Positions 8,461 through 16,481 of a stretch of 64,000 bases of DNA are shown one piece after another; position 1 is the stretch's first letter, and every line of letters begins with the position of its first letter. The position numbers and the translations under genes are program-made. The stretch comes from Hahella sp. HNIBRBA332 (GTDB taxonomy: Bacteria; Pseudomonadota; Gammaproteobacteria; Pseudomonadales; Oleiphilaceae): positions 868,001-932,000 of the forward strand of contig NZ_CP132203.1 in assembly GCF_030719035.1 (NCBI RefSeq). Reading direction: 5' to 3'. The notes beneath the pieces were generated by a model. The model made no database searches. It saw only the letters and a list, made by a program, of their open reading frames with translations, and was not told the DNA's origin.

Positions 8461-8928
8461 ATGATCGCCGAGGCGCATTTCAGCAAGTCAAAACGCTATT
8501 ACGAAGAAGAATATAGTCAGTGGCTCAAACACATTGACCGTTGGAGGAAGTACGCGCCCCTGTGGGCGGGCTTCCTGTTTGCGGCAGGGGCTGTGTTATG
8601 CGCTATTGGCGGCGTTTACCTTTTATCATTTGGCGTGGTTGCGCTGATATATGGCGCTGGCGCTTTCATTGTGATTCCCGCTCGGAAAAAGCGATGGCTC
8701 GCCCATCGAATGAAGAGCGGGAAACGCGTCGTTGATATCAAGATTCGCTTCTACAAAGACGGGATTGGCTTTGGCTCAGGCGATGAGAAAAGGTGGCCCG
8801 AGTCAGTGCTTATAACCGAAACGGGCATGTTTGTACGAATGGAAAGCTACGGCCAGTTTATTTATATCCCCGAACATGCAATACAACCCGCTCAGGCGGC
8901 TGAAATACTTGGCGGGATCTATACTTAA
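8461..8928 (+). CDS. Small membrane protein, YcxB-like C-terminal domain
   Basis: 155 residues. Two adjacent transmembrane segments (WAGFLFAAGAVLCAIGGVYL and FGVVALIYGAGAFIVIP, about 35-75) are followed by a cytoplasmic domain ending in ITETGMFVRMESYGQFIYIP, the pattern of YcxB-like proteins, whose function is unknown. The start ATG lies 18 bases after the previous stop with only a weak GTTGGG upstream, so it may be coupled to the secreted protein gene. Confidence 0.65.
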   Translation: MIAEAHFSKSKRYYEEEYSQWLKHIDRWRKYAPLWAGFLFAAGAVLCAIGGVYLLSFGVVALIYGAGAFIVIPARKKRWLAHRMKSGKRVVDIKIRFYKDGIGFGSGDEKRWPESVLITETGMFVRMESYGQFIYIPEHAIQPAQAAEILGGIYT

Positions 8929-9436
8929 CAAAAAACGCTGTTTCTGTTTATATTTGTCTAGTCGGTCAGGAAATAGAAATAATAGTTATTTGAACGGTGA
9001 TCATTTTTTGTAATGGATAAAGCTATTTCTTGATGACTGCGAATGAATACTCTTCTGATCCTCAAGCTTTCATGTACGAATGTCAGGCAATCCAGATTGT
9101 ACTCAATATGATCAGGGAATGAGTTGCTGCGCTCTATCGGTCAGGCAAGCGTTTATCCGGGTAAAAGTGAAGGGAATGCCGGGTTGCTTGCTATCAAAAG
9201 ATCAAAAATAAGAAAACTTGGCCACGAAGACGAAAGGATATGTCTGTTCCATCTTGACAGGAATATCGCCCTGCATATACTTTGAGCAGTCTGTAAGTAA
9301 ATCTGATATTTATGCAATACCATTTCGAAGTCCTGTCTATAGTCCTCGTCCTGTTTTCATAAGTAATAGAAAAACTTCCAGCAAAGCGGCCTTATGCAAG
9401 GCATTGATTTACCAAAGATTATTTTAGGATATGACT
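8929..9436 (+). other. Intergenic region and probable long 5' leader of the cold-shock gene
   Basis: 508 bases without a supported gene. A 69-codon frame at 9218-9427 has no ribosome site or domain and ends right at the cold-shock start. Cold-shock genes commonly have 5' untranslated leaders of 100-200 bases that refold on cooling, so the A+T-rich tract from about 9190 to 9436 is a candidate leader. I could not identify a consensus promoter with confidence. Confidence 0.35.
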
Positions 9437-9646
9437 ATGTCCAATACTGTTACCGGCACTGTAAAGTGGTTCAATGAATCCAAAGGTTTTGGTTTTATCG
9501 AGCAAGAATCCGGTCCTGACGTTTTTGCTCACTTCAGCGCCATCACTGGTTCTGGTTTCAAAACTCTGACCGAAGGCCAGAAAGTTGAGTTTACAATCAC
9601 TCAGGGACAGAAAGGACCTCAGGCAGAGAACATCGTTCCGCTGTAA
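9437..9646 (+). CDS. Cold-shock domain protein (CspA family)
   Basis: 69 residues, a single cold-shock domain. RNP1 (KGFGFI) and RNP2 (VFAHFS) motifs are intact, with NTVTGTVKWFNESKGFG at the N-terminus. It binds single-stranded RNA/DNA and melts RNA structure. The start is ATG 9437, seven bases after AGGA; an in-frame ATG at 9431 lies only one base from the AGGA and is unlikely. It ends in a strong terminator and is followed by two DEAD-box helicases, a functionally related RNA-remodelling neighbourhood. Confidence 0.95.
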   Translation: MSNTVTGTVKWFNESKGFGFIEQESGPDVFAHFSAITGSGFKTLTEGQKVEFTITQGQKGPQAENIVPL

Positions 9647-9715
9647 GCGGCGTATTTTTGGCGTACCTGAGCAAATTTTGCAAAGGAATCGCCGTCTGAT
9701 CGACAGATGAGACAC

Positions 9716-9748
9716 AAAGGGCAGGGCTTGTCGCCTTGCCCTTTTTTG
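9716..9748 (+). terminator. Intrinsic terminator of the cold-shock gene
   Basis: AAGGGCAGGGC and GCCTTGCCCTT pair around a five-base loop and are followed by a run of Ts, 70 bases after the cold-shock stop. A classical Rho-independent terminator. Confidence 0.85.
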
Positions 9749-9828
9749 TTGTTTGATACATCACATCGCGCGGCGAAGATCTTACGCCAGCGACACTTCG
9801 CAGTAATACCATCCAAAGGAATTTCACC

Positions 9829-11217
9829 TTGAGCGCCACCGCTTTTTCCTCTCTTTCATTGCATCCTGGGCTGTTGCAGAACCTTTCCACGCTTGGGTTT
9901 CACTCTATGACGCCCATTCAGGCGCAAAGCTTGCCTTCGATACTGGAGGGAAAGGATGTTATCGCTCAGGGCAAAACCGGATCTGGAAAGACTGCAGCCT
10001 TTGGCCTGGGGGTGTTGAATAAACTGGATGTAAAACGCTTTTGCGTGCAGGCGCTGGTTTTGTGCCCTACTCGGGAGCTGGCGGATCAGGTCGCCAAGGA
10101 AATCCGTCGCCTGGCGAGGGCGATTCATAACATCAAGGTGCTGACATTATGCGGCGGCATGCCTTTCGGCCCGCAGATCGGCTCATTGGAGCATGGCGCG
10201 CACATCGTCGTGGGGACGCCGGGGCGAGTGGAAGAGCACTTGCGTAAAGGGACGCTGGTCCTGGATCAATTGCACACTTTGGTGCTGGACGAGGCGGACC
10301 GCATGCTGGAGATGGGGTTTCAGGCGGCCCTGGACGCTATCGTTGAAAAGATGCCGGCGCAGCGGCAGACATTGCTGTTCAGCGCGACCTACCCGAAGCA
10401 GATTCAATCTATCGCTGAGCGGGTGATGCGCAATCCAGTGATGGTTAAGGTGGAGTCATCTCATGACAACACCAGTATTCAGCAGTATTTCTACAAGGTG
10501 GAAGGCGATGCGCATCGCTTGGAAGTATTGCGATTGTTACTGTTGCAGTACAGGCCGGAATCCACTGTCGTATTCTGCAACACCAAGCGCGAGACGCAAG
10601 AGGTGGCGGATATGCTGGTGAGCCACGGTTTTAGCGCCGTGGCGTTGCATGGCGATCTGGAGCAGAGAGAGCGGGATCAGACTCTGGTATGCTTCGCCAA
10701 CAAAAGCGCTTCAATTCTGGTTGCGACCGATGTCGCGGCGCGAGGCCTGGATATTGACGCTCTGGACGCGGTCATCAATTTTCATATCGCCCGCGACCCG
10801 GAAGTGCATGTGCATCGTATTGGACGCACCGGCCGCGCGGGTGCGAGCGGAGTGGCGTGCACCCTCTACAGCGAATCCGAAATGCACAAAATCGCTCGCT
10901 TGGAAGAATACCAGGAGATTATTGTCAGCGCTGAACCTGCGCCCGCAACCAGTCTGCTGAAAAATCCCGCCTACAAGCCGCCGATGGAAACGTTGCAGAT
11001 CGATGGCGGCAAGAAACAGAAAGTGCGTCCAGGAGACATACTCGGTGCGCTGACTGGCGAGAATGGGGTGGACGGCAAACTGGTGGGTAAAATCCAAATC
11101 TTTGACAACTGCGCCTATGTGGCGGTGGCGCGGAACGTTGTTAAGCTCGCTATGGATAAGCTGGGCAAAGGGAAAATGAAAGGACGCTCGTTTCGAGTCA
11201 GAAAAATCAGGAATTGA
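9829..11217 (+). CDS. dbpA: DbpA-type DEAD-box RNA helicase
   Basis: 462 residues. Helicase motifs in order: Q motif (FHSMTPIQAQSLP), GKTGSGKTAA, PTRELA, GTPGR, DEAD (VLDEADRMLEMG), SAT, then ATDVAARGLDID and HRIGRTGRAG. The C-terminal 75 residues (RPGDILGALTGENGVDG, VGKIQIFDNCAYVAV) form the RNA-recognition domain with which DbpA binds 23S rRNA hairpin 92, so it is a large-subunit assembly factor. The start is TTG at 9829, with AAAGGA nine bases upstream and no nearby ATG. Convergent with the rhlE-type gene. Confidence 0.93.
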   Translation: MSATAFSSLSLHPGLLQNLSTLGFHSMTPIQAQSLPSILEGKDVIAQGKTGSGKTAAFGLGVLNKLDVKRFCVQALVLCPTRELADQVAKEIRRLARAIHNIKVLTLCGGMPFGPQIGSLEHGAHIVVGTPGRVEEHLRKGTLVLDQLHTLVLDEADRMLEMGFQAALDAIVEKMPAQRQTLLFSATYPKQIQSIAERVMRNPVMVKVESSHDNTSIQQYFYKVEGDAHRLEVLRLLLLQYRPESTVVFCNTKRETQEVADMLVSHGFSAVALHGDLEQRERDQTLVCFANKSASILVATDVAARGLDIDALDAVINFHIARDPEVHVHRIGRTGRAGASGVACTLYSESEMHKIARLEEYQEIIVSAEPAPATSLLKNPAYKPPMETLQIDGGKKQKVRPGDILGALTGENGVDGKLVGKIQIFDNCAYVAVARNVVKLAMDKLGKGKMKGRSFRVRKIRN

Positions 11218-11272
11218 TGAGTCGGGGCTTCCTCTGGAGAGTCAGCCCCAAAGCGCATAATCAAAGAGCAGG

Positions 11273-12634
11273 TTAGTTACTTCTGGCCTCTTTGCGTGGC
11301 GCAGGTTTCCCAGCGGTGGAGCCCCTTCTGCGTTGTCTGCGAGGCGCGTTCGCATTGTTTCTCGTCGCGCCCTCTTGCCGAGGGCCTTTTTTCTCGGTCT
11401 TTCTATCTTGACCGCGCTGCTCCCCATTCTTGGCTGCTTTAGGTTTCTTCGGCTTGCGCGCCTTCAAGGGTTGCGTCGGCAAGCGCGACTCCGGCAGTCG
11501 CTGTTCAGGCTCAAATCCTTCGATTTCTTCACGCGGCAGACGTTTTTGAATCAGTCTTTCGATATCGGCGAGTAACTTGAACTCATCCGCACTGACCAAT
11601 GATACTGCTTGCCCTTCCGCGCCCGCGCGGCCAGTGCGCCCGATACGGTGTACATAATCTTCCGCCACTTGGGGCAGATCAAAGTTCACGACTTGTGGCA
11701 ATTGGTCAATGTCGATGCCACGCGCAGCAATGTCCGTCGCCACTAAAATCTGTACGCTTCCGGCTTTGAAATCCGCCAGCGCTTTGGTTCTGGCGTTCTG
11801 GCTTTTGTCGCCGTGGATGGCGGCGGAATTGATGCCTTTGGCGCAGAGTTGTCGCGTCAGGCGGTTGGCTCCGTGTTTGGTGCGGCTAAACACCAGAGCT
11901 TGATCCCAGTTATTGTCGCGAATGAGCTGCGCCAATAAAGAGGACTTTTGCTTTTTATCAACCGGGTGAATCCACTGCTTGACCGTTTTGGCTGTTGTGT
12001 TGGGCGGACTAACGGAAATCTCCACTGGATTGTTAACCAGCTCCTTCGCCAATTTACGAATATCGTTGGAGAAGGTGGCGGAGAACATCAGGTTTTGCCG
12101 ACGCTTTGGCAAAACATCCAGAATCTTGCGAATATCGTGAATGAACCCCATATCCAGCATGCGATCGGCTTCATCCAATACCAGCACTTCCAGATCCTGA
12201 AAGCGCACAGCGTTTTGATTGTACAGGTCGAGCAGGCGTCCAGGCGTCGCCACCAGTACGTCTACACCGCGACGTAAGCGCATCATTTGCGGATTGATTT
12301 TTACCCCGCCAAAAACCACGGTGGAGCGTAAAGGCAGTTTGCTGCTATAGGAAGACACACATTCGCCGACTTGAGCGGCGAGTTCCCGCGTTGGCGTGAG
12401 GATCAAGGCGCGTGCCTGATTTGAGCGCGCCCGGTCGCCTTTCGACAAACGCTCCAAAATAGGCAACGTGAAGGCGGCGGTTTTGCCGGTTCCCGTCTGT
12501 GCGGCCGCCATGACGTCTTTTCCTTCCAGAACGACAGGAATTGCTTGCAACTGGATAGGTGAGGGCGATGTATAGCCCTGTTCAGAAATAGCGTCGAGAA
12601 TGGGGGCGGACAAGCCGAGGGAGGCAAAGCTCAT
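11273..12634 (-). CDS. rhlE: RhlE-type DEAD-box RNA helicase
   Basis: 453 residues. The N-terminal MSFASLGLSAPILDAISEQG and Q motif YTSPSPIQLQAIP are typical of RhlE; AQTGTGKTAA, PTRELAAQV, DEADRMLDMGF, SAT and HRIGRTGRAG follow. A basic, low-complexity tail (about residues 380-453, rich in Lys/Arg/Pro) follows the helicase core and is common in RhlE for RNA contact. RhlE acts in ribosome maturation and RNA turnover, especially in the cold. Convergent with dbpA. The 55 bases between them hold a GGGGCT/AGCCCC hairpin without a clear T-run. Confidence 0.92.
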   Translation of the reverse strand: MSFASLGLSAPILDAISEQGYTSPSPIQLQAIPVVLEGKDVMAAAQTGTGKTAAFTLPILERLSKGDRARSNQARALILTPTRELAAQVGECVSSYSSKLPLRSTVVFGGVKINPQMMRLRRGVDVLVATPGRLLDLYNQNAVRFQDLEVLVLDEADRMLDMGFIHDIRKILDVLPKRRQNLMFSATFSNDIRKLAKELVNNPVEISVSPPNTTAKTVKQWIHPVDKKQKSSLLAQLIRDNNWDQALVFSRTKHGANRLTRQLCAKGINSAAIHGDKSQNARTKALADFKAGSVQILVATDIAARGIDIDQLPQVVNFDLPQVAEDYVHRIGRTGRAGAEGQAVSLVSADEFKLLADIERLIQKRLPREEIEGFEPEQRLPESRLPTQPLKARKPKKPKAAKNGEQRGQDRKTEKKGPRQEGATRNNANAPRRQRRRGSTAGKPAPRKEARSN

Positions 12635-12948
12635 ATAGGATAACTTCTTCTTGCTGATTCATTGGGGCCAGCTGGCTGGCGGACGTGCAGCTTACAGTAA
12701 GCGTCTGTCCATGGCCATCATTTGAGCAGAGGACATGCCCCGATTGACAACGGTGTCGACAGGCTTTTTCAACGCGCTCCTGCGCCTTTTCGCCAGACAA
12801 TGGTGGCTGGGCGTACGTAATTCACGTAGAGGGCGTAGGTAAAATACAGTAAGGGATGCCTGCTTGGCGTTAGGCTAGAATGCTGCGCCTAATGGACATT
12901 AGACCGCCAGGTCTTTGTATTTATTGTATTTTGATGTTGAGGATGTTT

Positions 12949-13467
12949 ATGTCTAAATCCACATGCATGGTTTTCGCCGTGGTTATGTCTTTAAGCTCCG
13001 CCTGTGCAAATGCATATGAGCACCAGTTGGGCGCTTCTCTTGGTTTTGGCGATACCCGTGGCGAAAACTCTGATGTCGGCTTTCACGTGCAGCTGAACTA
13101 TAGCTACTATTTTCATCCGTCCCTGGCGGTGGAAGCCACTTGGTTCGCCCAGCAAAATATCACTTCCGGCTTTACCTCTTATATTGGTAGCCTTGGTGAG
13201 TATACCGAGTCTACTGAATATGATGGTTTTGCACTGAGCATTAAAGGCGAGACTGCGCTTTCAGAGAGATTCAATGCGTTTGCGAAAGTGGGTGGCGCTT
13301 ACACCGATTATGGCGTGAGCATCGACTATAAGGATCGCGATAGGCAGGATGAAGACAAGACATTCACTGGCCTGCGTCCGTATGGTGGTCTCGGTCTCAA
13401 TTGGAAGAGAAAAGAGGGGGGGGTTAGGGGTGACGCTTTTGGAGTACCAATATATAGGTTTGCCTAA
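12949..13467 (+). CDS. Outer-membrane beta-barrel protein (OmpA/OmpW-like size), 3' end frameshifted at a G8 tract
   Basis: ATG 12949 has GAGGA seven bases upstream and starts a signal peptide (SKSTCMVFAVVMSLSSACANA). The mature part shows alternating beta strands (HQLGASLGFGD, FHVQLNYSYYFHPSLAVEAT, YGGLGLNWK), typical of an eight-stranded barrel. As written, translation ends at 13467 with an un-barrel-like tail (GDAFGVPIYRFA). Removing one G from the eight-G run at 13416-13423 (or from the GGGG at 13427-13430) gives VTLLEYQYIGLPKGSHSNVL and a final ITYSF before a TAG at 13514-13516. A terminal Phe is the signal for barrel assembly. So this is either a sequencing error, a pseudogene or a phase-variable gene. 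Confidence 0.75.
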   Translation: MSKSTCMVFAVVMSLSSACANAYEHQLGASLGFGDTRGENSDVGFHVQLNYSYYFHPSLAVEATWFAQQNITSGFTSYIGSLGEYTESTEYDGFALSIKGETALSERFNAFAKVGGAYTDYGVSIDYKDRDRQDEDKTFTGLRPYGGLGLNWKRKEGGVRGDAFGVPIYRFA

Positions 13468-13627
13468 AGGCTCGCATTCTAACGTCCTTCTTACTGGCAT
13501 TACCTACTCCTTCTAGCACTGTTCTTTTCCGTAGTCACCTTACTCACGTTCCAACGAGCGTGTCTGTCGTCTTGAGTCTACGGTGAGGTTTGGCCAGAAC
13601 ACGACGCTATATCAAAGGTAGAGTCTG

Positions 13628-13685
13628 GCGGCCGTTTTGAGCAGTATGTTGAGCGTGCAATTTCGCTCATGCTTTTAACGGCCGC
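13628..13685 (+). repeat. Nested stem-loop in the 13517-13833 gap, possible terminator
   Basis: GCGGCCGTT (13628-13636) pairs with AACGGCCGC (13677-13685), enclosing a second stem TGAGCG/CGCTCA (13650-13655, 13664-13669). The sequence after it is GATTTATTTTTAATG. It lies 110 bases after the restored stop of the barrel gene, so it may end that transcript. I see nothing else in the 317-base gap. Confidence 0.5.
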
Positions 13686-13833
13686 GATTTATTTTTAATG
13701 TAAGTCTTACCGAATATAAATCGGCATTATGTGACGGTGGGCGACTGATTTATCCCGGAATTTCGTAGGGCGCGCGCCCGATGGGCTGAAAGCGCTAAAA
13801 AGAAAGGGATCGAACAGAAATGCTATTAACCGC

Positions 13834-14226
13834 TTAGCGACGGAAAGTCGCCTGGCTTTCGGCGTTGTGATCGCTTTCGTCTTTCGACTTCAGACAAAAC
13901 TCGCCGCCGCCTTCGAATCTGATTTTTATTCTGGCGTTTTCACAACTGATATCTTTGATCGTTTTGGACTTGATATTGAAAAGCGACGCATAGTCTACTT
14001 CTCTTTCGCCTTCGCCGGGCTTGTCGTCAAAATCTTCCCACTCTTCCCAGAAGCCTTTGCCTTCATCCAGGAAAAAACGGAACCAAAGCTTGTGGTCTGT
14101 TTTCAGGTTGAGTAAAACCGGCGTATCGTCGGCGCTATCGGCTTCCAGTAAAGCCTTAAATTCTCGTACTTTATAACCATTCAGTTTTTTTACGCGGAAG
14201 TGGGTATCTTGGAATTCTCTTGCCAT
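13834..14226 (-). CDS. Hypothetical cytosolic protein, charged
   Basis: 130 residues, rich in Asp/Glu/Lys, no signal peptide or membrane segment. Contains LWFRFFLDEGKGFWEEWEDF and FEGGGEFCLKSKDES, which read as beta strands in a compact domain. I do not recognise the family. There is no strong ribosome site before ATG 14226. It follows the peroxidase gene on the same strand, separated by 177 bases containing nested inverted repeats, so it may be its own unit. Confidence 0.55.
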   Translation of the reverse strand: MAREFQDTHFRVKKLNGYKVREFKALLEADSADDTPVLLNLKTDHKLWFRFFLDEGKGFWEEWEDFDDKPGEGEREVDYASLFNIKSKTIKDISCENARIKIRFEGGGEFCLKSKDESDHNAESQATFRR

Positions 14227-14240
14227 ATAGGTGTGTTGTC

Positions 14241-14334
14241 CACGGTGGGTTAATGGGAGGGAGGGGGTACTGTACCCCTCATCGCAGCCCAGAGTCCAGT
14301 TATAACAGCCTTTGCACTGAGATTACCCACCGTG
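14241..14334. repeat. Nested inverted repeats between the peroxidase and the hypothetical gene
   Basis: CACGGTGGGT (14241-14250) is the exact reverse complement of ACCCACCGTG (14325-14334). Inside it, the near-palindrome GGGGTACTGTACCCC (14264-14278) forms a second stem. Together they could fold into a branched structure just upstream of the gene starting at 14226. Terminator, operator and small mobile-repeat origins are all possible. Confidence 0.5.
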
Positions 14335-14403
14335 AACACCCTTATATTGCGGAGTTGTTCGCCCTATAAACCATTGATCGGCGAAGCGAAAACTGCGGAG
14401 CCT

Positions 14404-15786
14404 CTAGAGTGTGTATAAAAATGCCGTCAAATCCTGTTTTTCCTGCTTGTTCAATTTAACGCCGAGCACCAGGTTGAAAAACTCCACGGTGTCTTCCAAT
14501 GTCAGCAGGCGGCCATCATGTAGATAGGTTGGTGAGTCTTTTATACCCCGAAGTGGAAAAGTCTTGATGGGGCCGTCTGCGCCGGCGAGCATGCCATTGA
14601 TCATCTCTTCGTTATAAAAACGCTCTACTTTAAGATTGTGCATCAGATTGTCGGTGTAATATGGCGGAACATGGCAAGCCGCGCACTGGCCTTTGCCGAA
14701 GAAAATTTCCTGTCCTCGTATTTCGGATTCCGTGGCCTTATCAGGGTTGAGCTTACCAAAAAGGTCCAGTTTGGGCGCGGGTGGAAAGTCCAGTAGCGCC
14801 TGAAACTCGCCCATGAAATGAACTTGGCTGCCCCGCTCCAGAATATTGACGCCTTTCTTGGTGGCGATGACCGGGTCGCCATCGAAATAAGCAGCCCGCT
14901 GTTCGAATTCGGTGAAATCCTCGACAGTCTTTAATGCTCGTTGTGAGCCAAACAGGCGTTGTACGTTCACGCCCCGCAGGCTGGGGGTGTTGATGCGATG
15001 GCGACGCTCCTGCGGACGTATATCGCCTACCAGGTGAGTGGCGTCGTTGGTGTGGCCATTGGTGTGGCAATCGAAACAGGCCACGCCCATGCTGGGTAGG
15101 GCGGATCGTCGGTCAGTTGTGGCGTTAAACTGTTGTTGTGGAAAAGGCGTGACTAACAGGCGCAACCCTTCCAGTTGCTTGGGGTTCAGGACGCCAGAAA
15201 ACATTTCGTAGTAATTCTGCAGGGTCACCTCTTTACCATGGGAGACATCGCCAAGGTCCGGGCGGGTGGTGAGATAGATTGGCGCGGGAAACTCTGGTAG
15301 AAAATGATCCGGCATGACAAAGTCCATATCAAAACGCGTCAGGTCCCGGCCTTCCTGCTTTTTGATTTCATCAATATGAAACTGCGGAAACAGCATGCCG
15401 CCTTCGCTGTGATTCGGATGCGGCAGCGGTAGAAATCCCTTCGGGAACACGCCTTTCTGCTTGATCTGCGCGGGCGTCATCGTGGCGAGCTGCTCCCAGG
15501 TCACGCCATTGGCCAGCTTCACCCGCACGCCTGTTTGCACTGGCTTACCCCTAGACATGGTTATCTCTGATGATGGCTTGTCCGCCAGATCGTAACGTTC
15601 TTCCAGTAATGTTTTATGACGTGCGATGATTTCATCCTTGGCGTCTTCCATGCGTTGCTTGACACTGTCGAAGGACTCTGAATCCACGACAGGCGCATAT
15701 GAGTTTCCTACCGCGGCGTTTAACGGTGAGGCCAACCCTAAGGCTAAAAGGCTCGCGGCAAAGGCGAATCCATTGTGTTTTTTCAT
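14404..15786 (-). CDS. Di-heme cytochrome c peroxidase family protein (periplasmic)
   Basis: 460 residues with a Sec signal peptide (FAFAASLLALGLASPLNAA). Two c-type heme sites, CFDCH (about residue 235) and CAACH (about 368), mark the MauG/bacterial cytochrome c peroxidase superfamily. RINTPSLRGV, FFGKGQCAACH and FPLRGIKDSPTYLHDGRLLT are typical of the group. It would reduce peroxide or oxidise a partner protein in the periplasm. ATG 15786 has AGGGGA six bases upstream. Its likely operon partner is the truncated OxyR-like gene 74 bases upstream. Confidence 0.85.
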   Translation of the reverse strand: MKKHNGFAFAASLLALGLASPLNAAVGNSYAPVVDSESFDSVKQRMEDAKDEIIARHKTLLEERYDLADKPSSEITMSRGKPVQTGVRVKLANGVTWEQLATMTPAQIKQKGVFPKGFLPLPHPNHSEGGMLFPQFHIDEIKKQEGRDLTRFDMDFVMPDHFLPEFPAPIYLTTRPDLGDVSHGKEVTLQNYYEMFSGVLNPKQLEGLRLLVTPFPQQQFNATTDRRSALPSMGVACFDCHTNGHTNDATHLVGDIRPQERRHRINTPSLRGVNVQRLFGSQRALKTVEDFTEFEQRAAYFDGDPVIATKKGVNILERGSQVHFMGEFQALLDFPPAPKLDLFGKLNPDKATESEIRGQEIFFGKGQCAACHVPPYYTDNLMHNLKVERFYNEEMINGMLAGADGPIKTFPLRGIKDSPTYLHDGRLLTLEDTVEFFNLVLGVKLNKQEKQDLTAFLYTL

Positions 15787-15859
15787 GACTTATCCCCTAT
15801 CCAAACCATTGAAAGTCAGTCTACACATTGCCCTTAAATCGCGTGATTGATTGTCTAAA

Positions 15860-16129
15860 TTACCGCGTTGCACGCAGGTCTCTAGACAGGCTGCGTATCT
15901 GTTCCGCCGCCGCTAACGCCTTTTGCGCCAGACGCACAATCTCTTTTCCTTCCGGTGTGATTTCCACTAAATGACGATTACGCCGGAATATCTGGACACC
16001 GAGATAGTCCTCACATTTTTTCAACTGAATACTGAGTGTGGACTGCGTGACATGGCAGCGCTCGGCTGCGCGATGAAAGTGTAATTCCTCTGCGACCGCT
16101 ACGATGTAGGCCAGTTCCTTCAGCGTCAT
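15860..16129 (-). CDS. OxyR-like LysR DNA-binding domain only (truncated, 89 aa)
   Basis: From ATG 16129 (GGAGCTCCT just upstream) the protein is MTLKELAYIVAVAEELHFHR followed by AAERCHVTQSTLSIQLKKCE, which aligns with the winged helix of OxyR. It includes the linker helix (AQKALAAAEQIRSL) and then stops at LRATR. The roughly 200-residue peroxide-sensing effector domain with its redox cysteines is absent and no remnant lies in the 73 bases before the peroxidase gene. It could be a decayed regulator, or a free-standing DNA-binding domain co-transcribed with the peroxidase. Confidence 0.75.
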   Translation of the reverse strand: MTLKELAYIVAVAEELHFHRAAERCHVTQSTLSIQLKKCEDYLGVQIFRRNRHLVEITPEGKEIVRLAQKALAAAEQIRSLSRDLRATR

Positions 16130-16481
16130 CAGGAGCTCCTTTTTTGTTATGAGATATGGCGACTTCCGCGTCGCTGGAGTGGCCGCGCCAGAATAAAAAC
16201 ACACGGCGGCTTATCAGGCACAAGATTAAAATCCTTAAAAAAGAGGCTCCAATTGATTGCGCAAAGCTTCAGAATAGGTTTTTTAAATGGAACTAAATTA
16301 CGTTTATCCAATAGACATGAAGTTACACGCTGCAGATAACTTTATCGCTATGCATTATTTTTAGGGCTTGGTGTAAGGATAAGGTGAAGGTGAAGGGGCT
16401 GTGACTGGGGGAGGTCGGGTCTCTCAGCCCGACTGCATGACGCACGCCATGCAATCGGATAATAGAAGAACCGAGGGGGCC
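16130..16481. other. Intergenic region with small inverted repeats
   Basis: 352 bases between the OxyR-like start and the end of the SGNH-like gene. It contains GTCGGG/CCCGAC (about 16413-16432) and TGCATG/CATGCA around 16434-16453, which would form short hairpins downstream of the acetylation genes on the minus strand, without a T-run. No open frame looks coding. The promoter of the OxyR-like/peroxidase unit should lie here. Confidence 0.35.

Noticed and set aside
9218..9427. 69-codon frame upstream of the cold-shock gene
   Set aside because: No ribosome site, not protein-like; lies in the probable leader.
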